From positions 62,001 through 126,000 of the forward strand of contig NZ_JBNLIA010000014.1 of the NCBI RefSeq assembly GCF_050122995.1: DNA of 64,000 bases, read 5' to 3'. Within the stretch, counting starts at the first letter, position 1. Each line of letters starts with the position of its first letter. The position numbers were made by a program, and so were the translations under genes. Positions 42,721-49,549 of this stretch are shown here, piece by piece. The DNA is from Haloparvum alkalitolerans. Lineage in GTDB: Archaea; Halobacteriota; Halobacteria; Halobacteriales; Haloferacaceae. A model generated the notes under the pieces. That model did not search any database and was not told where the DNA came from. It was given only the letters and a program-made list of their open reading frames with translations.

Positions 42721-43521
42721 TCAGGGGCGGCGCACGGCCAGCACGGAAAGGTCCGAAAAGCGGCTGTCCTCGGGGCCGTCGCCGCCCGCCTCCGCCGCCA
42801 GCGCGCCGAGCGACGATCGCGTGACGGTCTCGTCGTCGTGCGTCAGCTTCTCGAGCACGAGCGCGGTCGCGTCGGGGTCCGCGCCCGCCTCGATCAGGTG
42901 CGCGGCCACGTCGCCCGGCATCCAGTCGTAGGGCCGCGGAAGCACCAGCAGGTGGCGCTCCCCGGCGTCGGCGCGGAGTCGCGCGAGGTCGTCGTCCAGC
43001 GGTCCGCTCTTGTGGAGCGTGACGAACGTCGTCGCCTCCATCGGCGTGCGGGCGCGGCTCGCGGCCACCTGCAGCGAGGAGATGCCGGGAACGATCTGGA
43101 CGGGGACACGGTCGTCGTCGGCTTCGAGCGCGTCCGCGACCGCCCGCTGGACCTTTCCGACGAACTGGTACCCGGAGTGGTTCGGGTCGCCCATCAGGAC
43201 GGCGACGCCGGTCGCGCCGTCCGCGATCCGGTCGGCGAAGGTCGCCAGCGTCGCCGCCTCGTCGCGGTAGCCGCAGGCCAGCGTTTCGCCGGTCGCCGCG
43301 TCCGCGACGTAGTCGAGAACAGTCTGGAAGCCGACCACGACGTCCGCCTCGGCGATCGCGTCGCGGCCGCGGGGCGTCAGGAACTCCGCCGCGCCGGGGC
43401 CGATCCCGATCGCGCGGACCGCGGGGTCCGCTCCGTCCGTCCGGTCCGGCTCCGGGTCCGCGGCCGCGAAGTCGGCCGGGTCGGGACCCGAGTCGAGATC
43501 CACCGCGTCGTGGTCGCTCAT
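42721..43521 (-). CDS. cbiE: Cobalt-precorrin-7 (C5)-methyltransferase
   Basis: A 266-residue SAM-dependent tetrapyrrole methyltransferase. AIGIGPGAAEFLTPRGRDAI is the N-terminal GIGPG motif, GDPNHSGY replaces the standard GDPxxxG motif, and VQIVPGISSLQVAA carries the VPGISS block of CbiE. It methylates position 5 of the corrin precursor in the anaerobic route. The C-terminal segment includes RPYDWMPGDVAAHL and DDETVTRSSL. The ATG at 43521 gives a 40-residue acidic leader before the motif. The cbiA gene lies about 80 bp downstream. Confidence 0.88.
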   Translation of the reverse strand: MSDHDAVDLDSGPDPADFAAADPEPDRTDGADPAVRAIGIGPGAAEFLTPRGRDAIAEADVVVGFQTVLDYVADAATGETLACGYRDEAATLATFADRIADGATGVAVLMGDPNHSGYQFVGKVQRAVADALEADDDRVPVQIVPGISSLQVAASRARTPMEATTFVTLHKSGPLDDDLARLRADAGERHLLVLPRPYDWMPGDVAAHLIEAGADPDATALVLEKLTHDDETVTRSSLGALAAEAGGDGPEDSRFSDLSVLAVRRP

Positions 43522-43548
43522 GGTCTGACAAGCGACGCGCGCGACTTC

Positions 43549-43566
43549 CCGATTGCGGTCAATCGG
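43549..43566. promoter_or_regulatory. Inverted repeat between cbiE and the divergent regulator
   Basis: CCGATTG-CGGT-CAATCGG has perfect 7-bp arms with a 4-bp spacer. It lies in the 90-bp divergent promoter interval, 27 bp upstream of the cbiE start. It is a candidate operator for the adjacent HTH protein. Confidence 0.5.
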
Positions 43567-43611
43567 CCGCCACACCAAAGCTACTTGTCTCCAACTCCAG
43601 TACGGTTGTCC

Positions 43612-44481
43612 ATGAGCGACGACGACGCGGTCGATGGCGGATCTCCCGCGGAGCGGCGCGAGGAGGCGACGGCCCCGCGGGTGCTCGCGAGCAAGCGCGA
43701 CGCGACCCGGTACCGCGTCCTCGTCGAGATCGCCAGTCGACAGCCGGCGGTGAGCCAGGGGGAGATCGCGGAGGCGGTCGGCGTCACCTCGCAGGCGGTC
43801 AGCGACTACGTCCGCGACCTCGTGGAGGCGGATTACGTCGAAAAGCACGGCCGAGGCCGCTACGAGGTGACAAAGGAGGGCGTCGACTGGCTCATCTCGC
43901 GGACGGACGCGCTGGAGAGCTACGTCGAGACGGTCTCCTCCGACGTCCTCGGCAGCGTCGACGTGGACGCGGCGGTCGCGGCCGGTGCGGTCGCGGAGGG
44001 CGATACGGTGGGGCTGACGATGCGGGACGGCGTGCTCCACGCGGTGCCCGGCGGCGGGGAAGACGGGGACGGGCGGGGCGGCGAGGCGGCCTCCGCAGTC
44101 GCGGTCACCGCCGGGGAGGCGGGGGAGGCGGTCGGCGTCACCGACTTCGAGGGCGTCGTGGACTACGAGCCCGGGACGGTGACCGCGCTGGTGGTCCCGC
44201 CCGTGACCGAGGGGTCGCCGCCGGAACCGGCGACGATCACCGACTACGCCGCCGACCACGACCTGATCGCGGTCGCCGGCACCGAGGCGTACGCGGCCGC
44301 GAGGCGCGCGGACGTGCGACCGGACGTCAGGTTCGGGACCGTTGAGGGCGTCGCGGAGGCGGCCGTCCGCGGCCTCGACGTCCTGCTTCTGGCGGTCGCG
44401 AACGCGCTCTCGCGGCACACCTCCCGGCTTCGCGAGGACGGGATCCGGTACGAGGTCCGGGACCCGACCGACGCGGAGTGA
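43612..44481 (+). CDS. Helix-turn-helix transcriptional regulator (haloarchaeal, unassigned family)
   Basis: A 289-residue protein. The N-terminal winged helix (RVLVEIASRQPAVSQGEIAE, then VTSQAVSDYVRDLVEADYVE) resembles MarR/TrmB-type DNA-binding domains. The following 200 residues form a sensory or effector-like domain with VGLTMRDGVLHAV and PPVTEGSPPEPATITDYAA, and do not match a domain I know. It is divergent from cbiE and could control the cobalamin genes through the inverted repeat at 43549-43566 (inference). The gene ends just before an AT-richer intergenic region. Confidence 0.75.
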   Translation: MSDDDAVDGGSPAERREEATAPRVLASKRDATRYRVLVEIASRQPAVSQGEIAEAVGVTSQAVSDYVRDLVEADYVEKHGRGRYEVTKEGVDWLISRTDALESYVETVSSDVLGSVDVDAAVAAGAVAEGDTVGLTMRDGVLHAVPGGGEDGDGRGGEAASAVAVTAGEAGEAVGVTDFEGVVDYEPGTVTALVVPPVTEGSPPEPATITDYAADHDLIAVAGTEAYAAARRADVRPDVRFGTVEGVAEAAVRGLDVLLLAVANALSRHTSRLREDGIRYEVRDPTDAE

Positions 44482-44722
44482 AGCGCGCGCGACGAGCGCG
44501 GCGACGCCGACGCCCGGAGTTCGACGCGACGGCGACGCCGGATCGTCGATAGTCGTCCGTCGATGCGTCGATCGTCGCCTTCGTCGGAGAACGCCTCAAA
44601 TAGACTTATGAATGTTCTAGCGGTTTCTAAAGGAGTTATGAAAGGTCGTGAGCGCACGGTGAAGCGTTCTGAAACGGCGGAGAGACCGTTAATCGACCCG
44701 AATCGAACGCAAGGCTCGTTCC

Positions 44723-44730
44723 CTTATATG
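44723..44730 (+). promoter_or_regulatory. TATA box of the small membrane protein gene at 44771
   Basis: CTTATATG lies about 45 bp upstream of the ATG, predicting a transcript start near 44753 with a short leader. Confidence 0.55.
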
Positions 44731-44759
44731 GGGTCGGGACGCCTCGTCGGGAGTGAGGC

Positions 44760-44765
44760 AGGTGA
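44760..44765 (+). promoter_or_regulatory. Shine-Dalgarno sequence deciding the start at 44771
   Basis: AGGTGA matches the complement of the 16S rRNA 3' end. It ends 5 bases before the ATG at 44771, favouring that start over the GTG at 44753. Confidence 0.55.
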
Positions 44766-44770
44766 CCCAT

Positions 44771-45058
44771 ATGTCAAACACATCCCTCCGCACGGCCGCT
44801 CGTTCCCCGGTCCGGGCGAGCGCCGCGCTCTCGAACAGGTTCCGCCGGCTCACCGCCGTCGGCGTGCGCGCCCTCGCGTTCTGGGCCGCCGTACTGCTCC
44901 CGCTGACGTACCTTCCCGTCCTCCACGGGATGGTCGTGGACGCGAGCGCCGGGCTGTTCCTGGTCCTGCTCGCGGCCAACGTCGCGTGCGCCGTCGTCGG
45001 CCACGACTACCGCCCCGGACACGGGGACGCGAGCACCGATCGCACGACCGACGCCTGA
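44771..45058 (+). CDS. Small membrane protein, unknown function
   Basis: A 95-residue protein. A basic N terminus (LRTAARSPVRASAALSNRFRR) leads into two close membrane segments (ALAFWAAVLLPLTYLPVLHG and ASAGLFLVLLAANVACAVVG) and a short charged tail. It has an unusual short leader with a Shine-Dalgarno site for this window, where most genes appear leaderless. No family is recognised. It ends 19 bases before the next small gene, so they probably form an operon. Confidence 0.68.
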   Translation: MSNTSLRTAARSPVRASAALSNRFRRLTAVGVRALAFWAAVLLPLTYLPVLHGMVVDASAGLFLVLLAANVACAVVGHDYRPGHGDASTDRTTDA

Positions 45059-45077
45059 GACACCCACTACACAACCC

Positions 45078-45326
45078 ATGAGCACGAACGCCGCCGCCAC
45101 CGACGCGACATATTCCCCCAAAGCCGCCCGCCTCGCCGAATACCTCCGTGAGGAGGCCGCCGACGGCGAGACGTACTTCAAAGCGAAGTTCATCGCGGAC
45201 GACGTCGACCTCTCGCCGAAGGAGATCGGCGCCCTGATGGTCCAACTGCAGGGTCGGATCCCCGACCTGACCGTCGAGAAGTGGTCGTACACGGGCGCGA
45301 CCACCTGGCGCGTGGCACCGCGCTGA
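45078..45326 (+). CDS. Conserved haloarchaeal protein (DUF7123-like)
   Basis: An 82-residue soluble protein. ARLAEYLREEAADGETYFKA, then DDVDLSPKEIGALMVQLQ, then IPDLTVEKWSYTGATTWRV form a compact winged-helix-like pattern (two helices then a hairpin). It is very similar in layout to a small conserved haloarchaeal protein of unknown function that may bind nucleic acids. It is downstream of the small membrane protein gene in the same direction. Confidence 0.78.
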   Translation: MSTNAAATDATYSPKAARLAEYLREEAADGETYFKAKFIADDVDLSPKEIGALMVQLQGRIPDLTVEKWSYTGATTWRVAPR

Positions 45327-45469
45327 CGCGGCCGCGCCTCGCGGGCGGCCCCGTCGATCCCCGCTACGCCCCCCCGACGCCCGACCCCTGCCGTATCAGG
45401 TCCCCGCGGTATCCGATACCCCCGTTTTTGCGTACTCGGTCTCGCGTTCAGGTTCGCCGTCAGGCACGC

Positions 45470-45549
45470 GACCGGTCGGCCGCATGCGCCGTCGGCCGCG
45501 TGCACCATCGACCGCGTGCACCATTGACCGCGTGCGCCGTCGGCCGCGC
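45470..45549. repeat. 16-bp tandem repeat, about five copies
   Basis: Units GCGCCGTCGGCCGCGT (45486), GCACCATCGACCGCGT (45502), GCACCATTGACCGCGT (45518) and GCGCCGTCGGCCGCGC (45534), with a partial copy before 45486. The array lies in the roughly 295-bp interval between the DUF7123-like gene and the TetR operator. The rest of that interval has no gene I can support. Confidence 0.75.
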
Positions 45550-45602
45550 GCACGGGCGGACTCCGGAGAGTGCATCCCGATCCATCGCGCTTTTACGTGT
45601 GG

Positions 45603-45622
45603 TTGACTGACCAGTCAGTCAA
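45603..45622. promoter_or_regulatory. TetR-type operator overlapping the regulator's start
   Basis: TTGACTGACCAGTCAGTCAA is a 20-bp near-perfect palindrome (18 of 20 positions; central CA) ending at the first base of the TetR start codon. The TATA box TTTTAC at 45591-45596 is just upstream, so binding would block transcription: autorepression. Confidence 0.75.
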
Positions 45623-46362
45623 TGACGGACGAGCCCTCCGCGGCGGACGAGATCATGGACGGCGTGTACCGCGCGCTGTGTACCCACGGGTACGCGGGGG
45701 TGACGATGCAGGACATCGCGGACGAATGTTCCAAGAGCAAGTCGCTGCTCCACTACCACTACGACACGAAGGAGGACCTCCTGGTCGCGTTCCTCGACCA
45801 CATCCTCGCGGACTTCGAGGAGAAGGTCGCCGAGATCGCGGACGATCCCCCGCTCGTTCGGCTCACGACGCTGCTCGACCGGTTCGTCTTCGACCCGAGC
45901 GAAAGCGAGCGCGAGTCGTTCCACATCGCTCTCCTGGAGCTCCGGTCGCAGGGGCCGTTCAACGAGCGCATCCGCGAACAGCTGGACCGCAGCGACCGGC
46001 TGCTCCGCGAGACGCTCGCGGACATCATCAGCGAGGGCGTCGAGGCGGGCCAGATCCGCGACGTCGACCCCGAACGGTCGGCCGCGCTGATCACCGCCGC
46101 GATCGACGGCGCACGGACCCGCCAGATCACGTTGAGCGAGGACGTGCTCGGCGACGACACCTACACCTGCGTCACCTCGCGGCAAGTGCGCCGGCGGATC
46201 GTCGAGCCGATCCTCACCGAGGGAGCGTCCCTTCCGTCGGCCGAGGAACCGACCGCGGGCGGGGGCGACGCCGACGAGGCGACGAACGGCGCGACGGCGA
46301 GCGAGGACTCCGAACCACCCTCCGGAACCGCGGATCACCCGGACGGTGACTGGACCGAATGA
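45622..46362 (+). CDS. TetR/AcrR-family transcriptional regulator
   Basis: A 246-residue regulator. EIMDGVYRALCTHGYAGVTM and IADECSKSKSLLHYHYDTKE are the N-terminal TetR helix-turn-helix, and residues about 70-195 are the ligand-binding helical domain. The last 45 residues are acidic and disordered (GGGDADEATNG). A palindrome overlaps its promoter and start. The MFS transporter gene begins 106 bp after its stop and is the likely target, giving a drug- or metabolite-efflux pair. Confidence 0.9.
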   Translation: MTDEPSAADEIMDGVYRALCTHGYAGVTMQDIADECSKSKSLLHYHYDTKEDLLVAFLDHILADFEEKVAEIADDPPLVRLTTLLDRFVFDPSESERESFHIALLELRSQGPFNERIREQLDRSDRLLRETLADIISEGVEAGQIRDVDPERSAALITAAIDGARTRQITLSEDVLGDDTYTCVTSRQVRRRIVEPILTEGASLPSAEEPTAGGGDADEATNGATASEDSEPPSGTADHPDGDWTE

Positions 46363-46468
46363 GTACGGAGGCCGGACCGCGTGACCGGTCCGCCGACGAC
46401 GGCGACCGGACTGGACGAGGCGAGCGGACCGCCCTCGACGTCGTGAGGGGAGGTGCCGACGACTGACG

Positions 46469-47728
46469 ATGTTCGACCGACTCCCCACCTTCGGCTTCAC
46501 TCGCCCGCCGGCCGTCCTGCTGGCGGTGATCGCGAGCACCTTCTTCGTCGGCTTCGGCGGGGGCGTCGTCTTCCCCATCCTCCCGAACCTCGGCGCGGTG
46601 CTCGGCATCTCCGCGTTCATGGTCGGGATCATCCTCTCGGCGAACCGGTTCATCCGGCTCGTCGCGAACGCGCCCGCCGGCGCGCTGATCGACCGCATCG
46701 GCACGCGCCGGCCGTTCGTTCTCGGACTCTTCATCGAGGGGGTCGCCACCCTCGGCTACGTCGTCGCCCTGTTCGTCCCGCCGCCGGAGGCGTGGTTCCT
46801 GCTGGCCCGGGTGCTGTGGGGGCTCGGCTCCGCGGCGGTGTTCGCGACCGCCTACACCATCGCCGCGGACGTCTCGACCGGCGACTCCCGCGGGACGAAC
46901 ATGGGCATCGTCCGCGGCGGCATCACGATGGGCTTCCCCGCCGGACTCGTGCTCGGCGGGGTGGTGAGCGCGCTCTACTCCAACGCCGCGGCGTTCGTGC
47001 TCGCGGCCGCGTTCGCGCTGTTCGCCAGCGTCGTCGCCTACGTCCTCGTTCCCGAGACGCACGTCGAGGGCGACGAGGGATCGTCCGTGAAGCCGTGGGA
47101 CATCGACACCTCCGTCCCCGCGGTGACGGTCGGACTCGTCAACTTCGGGCTGATGTTCGCGTACATCGGCGCGCTGTTCGCGACCCTGGTGCTCTTTCTG
47201 GGCGAGCACGACCTCTCGCTGTTCGGGCTCGCGCCGCAGGGAACCTCCGGCGTGTTCATGGCCGGGACGGTGGTCTCCGCGGCCGCCTTCATGCTCGTCG
47301 GCGGTCGCGTCTCCGACACGCGGAAGTCCAGAACGCCGGTGCTGCTCTTCTTCCTCGTCGTCTCCTTCGTCGGCTTCCTGCTGCTCGCTCGGGCCGGGTC
47401 GGTGATCGAGTTGGCGTTCGCCTGCGTCTTCATCGGCGCGGGACAGGGCGGCACGAGCGGTCCCCTGATGGCGCTTCTGGCGGACCTCACGCCCGACGAG
47501 CGCATGGGGCGCGCCTCGGGGACGAACAACGTCTTCGGGGACGTCGGGGGCGGGCTCGGCCCGATGGTCTCGCTCCCGCTCGTCGAGGCGGTCGGGTTCG
47601 AGCCGATATACGCGTTCTGCGCGCTCGTTCCGCTGCTGGCCGGAGGGGTGCTGCTCGTGGGCGTCCGCCGCGTCACAGGGACGTTCCGACCGGGACGGAC
47701 CGACACGAACGCCACGGTCGCGGACTGA
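46469..47728 (+). CDS. MFS transporter (probable efflux)
   Basis: A 419-residue 12-segment major facilitator. The motif A loop NAPAGALIDRIGTRRPFVLG lies between segments 2 and 3, and DLTPDERMGRASGTNNVFGD is the equivalent C-terminal loop. It resembles drug-efflux-type permeases. Its position directly downstream of a TetR gene suggests substrate-induced expression, with the TetR protein as its repressor. The substrate is unknown. Confidence 0.87.
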   Translation: MFDRLPTFGFTRPPAVLLAVIASTFFVGFGGGVVFPILPNLGAVLGISAFMVGIILSANRFIRLVANAPAGALIDRIGTRRPFVLGLFIEGVATLGYVVALFVPPPEAWFLLARVLWGLGSAAVFATAYTIAADVSTGDSRGTNMGIVRGGITMGFPAGLVLGGVVSALYSNAAAFVLAAAFALFASVVAYVLVPETHVEGDEGSSVKPWDIDTSVPAVTVGLVNFGLMFAYIGALFATLVLFLGEHDLSLFGLAPQGTSGVFMAGTVVSAAAFMLVGGRVSDTRKSRTPVLLFFLVVSFVGFLLLARAGSVIELAFACVFIGAGQGGTSGPLMALLADLTPDERMGRASGTNNVFGDVGGGLGPMVSLPLVEAVGFEPIYAFCALVPLLAGGVLLVGVRRVTGTFRPGRTDTNATVAD

Positions 47729-47776
47729 CCGGCGGCTCCCCGGTTTTTAACCGACTCCCGGAGTAATCACGAACCC

Positions 47777-48892
47777 ATGAGAGACAGACACACAGCCCGA
47801 GGGGCCGCGTGGGCCGTCGCGATGCTGGTCGGGATCGCGCTCGCGTCGGGGATCGCCGCCGCACACGTCCGGTTCGTCACCGACACGGAGGAGGCGGGCG
47901 AGGCGCTTCGGTTCCTGGCCGGTGCGCTGACCGACCCCCTGCACCTCGCCGCGCTCGGGGGCGGGGCGCTCGCGGTCCTCGTGGCGATCGTCGTCTACCT
48001 GAAGACGGAGGCGCTGAACCGGGACGTGGCCGTGTTCCGGGGCGTGATGGAGAGCTACCGGGACCTGCTGCCGTGGCTGCTCCGCCTCGGGTTCGGCCTT
48101 CCGCTGGTGGGCGCCGGCTTCGCGGGCTACTTCTTCAATCCCGTCGTCGAACCGCTGATCGGGTCGGGCGTCGACCGCCTGCTCCAGATCCTGCTCGGGT
48201 TCATGCTCGTGTTCGGGCTCGGAACGCGCGTCGCGTCGCTCGCCGGACTGGTTATCTACCTCGTCGCCCTCCCGATCCAGCCGCTCCTGGCCTTCTCGCT
48301 GGAGTGGATCCCCGGGTTCCTCGCGCTGATCGTCGTCGGGAGCGGGCGGCCGAGCGCCGACCACACGCTCGCGCAGGTGGCGGCCACGCCCGGCACCTTC
48401 TACAACGAGGTCGACCCGGTCCACCGCGCGGCCGCGTGGTTCGAGGCGCGCGTCGACCCCTACGAGCGCTACGTGCCGACGGTGATCCGCGTCGGGATGG
48501 GCGTCGGGTTCGCCTTCCTCGGCCTGATGGAGAAACTGCTCGCGCCGGAGATGGCGATGAGCGTGGTCGCGACCTACGGGCTCGCGGAGGCGACGCCGTT
48601 CCCCGCGGAGCTGTGGGTGCTCGGTGCCGGTCTCGGGGAACTCGCGCTCGGGATCGCCATCGCGCTCGGCTTCTTCACCCGCGGCTCCGCGCTGGCCGCG
48701 ATGTTCGTGTTCACGCTGACGCTGTTCGGCATCCCCGACGACCCCGTCCTCGCGCATATCGGCCTGTTCAGCCTCGCGTCCGCGCTGCTCATCACCGGCT
48801 CCGGCCCGTACGCGCTCGACAACTACCTCTCCGACTCGCGCCGGACAGCCCGCTCTGACGCGGTCACGGAGCCGGCCCCGGGCGACGACTGA
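47777..48892 (+). CDS. DoxX-family membrane protein
   Basis: A 371-residue protein with about eight membrane segments. The C-terminal region PTVIRVGMGVGFAFLGLMEK and ELWVLGAGLGELALGIAIAL matches DoxX, a four-helix domain of quinol or thiosulfate oxidation and related membrane proteins. The first membrane segment is preceded by a short basic start that could act as a signal anchor. The actual role here is unknown. The TATA-like GTTTTTAACC at about 47742-47751 is the right distance from the start. Confidence 0.82.
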   Translation: MRDRHTARGAAWAVAMLVGIALASGIAAAHVRFVTDTEEAGEALRFLAGALTDPLHLAALGGGALAVLVAIVVYLKTEALNRDVAVFRGVMESYRDLLPWLLRLGFGLPLVGAGFAGYFFNPVVEPLIGSGVDRLLQILLGFMLVFGLGTRVASLAGLVIYLVALPIQPLLAFSLEWIPGFLALIVVGSGRPSADHTLAQVAATPGTFYNEVDPVHRAAAWFEARVDPYERYVPTVIRVGMGVGFAFLGLMEKLLAPEMAMSVVATYGLAEATPFPAELWVLGAGLGELALGIAIALGFFTRGSALAAMFVFTLTLFGIPDDPVLAHIGLFSLASALLITGSGPYALDNYLSDSRRTARSDAVTEPAPGDD

Positions 48893-48946
48893 ACCGACAC
48901 GGAACCGGTCGGAACGGATTTCTCCCCACGATACATATGGTAACGT

Positions 48947-49468
48947 ATGACAACCACGAGCGCGGTCGCAGAGCGGACGTGGGCGGCCGGCGGGCTCGCC
49001 GGGCTCGCGGCCGGCGTCGGCATGGGGCTGGTGTTGCACCTCGCGTTGGACCTCATGCCGGTGATCGCGACGCTGATCGGTGGGGACACGACCCTCGCCG
49101 GGTGGGTCGTCCACCTGTTCAACAGCACGCTGTTCGGCCTGCTGTTCGTCGGCGTCTTCGCGCGGCCGTTCTTCGAGGAGTTGCTGGTCGACCTCGGCGG
49201 CTGCGTCTCGCTCGGGGTCGTCCACTCGGCCGCGCTCGGCCTGCTGACCGGCGGGCTGTTGCTTCCGGTCGCGCTCGCGCTGGAGGGCGCCACCTCGCTC
49301 CCGGTTCCGACGCTCCCGTTCCCGGGCGTCGACGTGGGCCTGGAGTTCGCGGTCGTCATCGCGCTCGCCCACCTGCTGTACGGCGTTCTGCTCGGCGGGA
49401 CCTACGCGGTCCTGACCGGCGCCGCGTCGACGGCCGGGGTCGCCCCGGACGAGGAGGCGCCCGTCTGA
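48947..49468 (+). CDS. Polytopic membrane protein, unknown function
   Basis: A 173-residue protein with four to five membrane segments (GLAAGVGMGLVLHLALDLMP, WVVHLFNSTLFGLLFVGVFA, LGLLTGGLLLPVALAL, FAVVIALAHLLYGVLLGG). Histidines sit in several segments (VLHLAL, VVHLFN, AHLLYG), a pattern seen in haem- or metal-linked membrane proteins, but I cannot name a family. It is in the same direction as the DoxX gene. Confidence 0.72.
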   Translation: MTTTSAVAERTWAAGGLAGLAAGVGMGLVLHLALDLMPVIATLIGGDTTLAGWVVHLFNSTLFGLLFVGVFARPFFEELLVDLGGCVSLGVVHSAALGLLTGGLLLPVALALEGATSLPVPTLPFPGVDVGLEFAVVIALAHLLYGVLLGGTYAVLTGAASTAGVAPDEEAPV

Positions 49469-49549
49469 CCGGCGCTCCACGGCGCGGCGACGTCGCTCAC
49501 CGACGGCGGCGGACGTAACGCTATTGCCCGGTCGCACCGACCGTCCGGT

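Larger units (their letters stand above)
44482..44770. other. AT-richer intergenic stretch
   Basis: The 289 bases after the regulator contain several short TATA-like and T-rich runs (for example about 44597-44645) but no supportable gene; an open frame across it has no protein-like features. The last part holds the promoter and ribosome-binding site of the next gene. Confidence 0.5.

Noticed and set aside
44563..45081. Open frame covering the intergenic stretch and the small membrane protein gene
   Set aside because: It overlaps a better gene in another frame that has a ribosome-binding site, and its own translation has no protein-like character.
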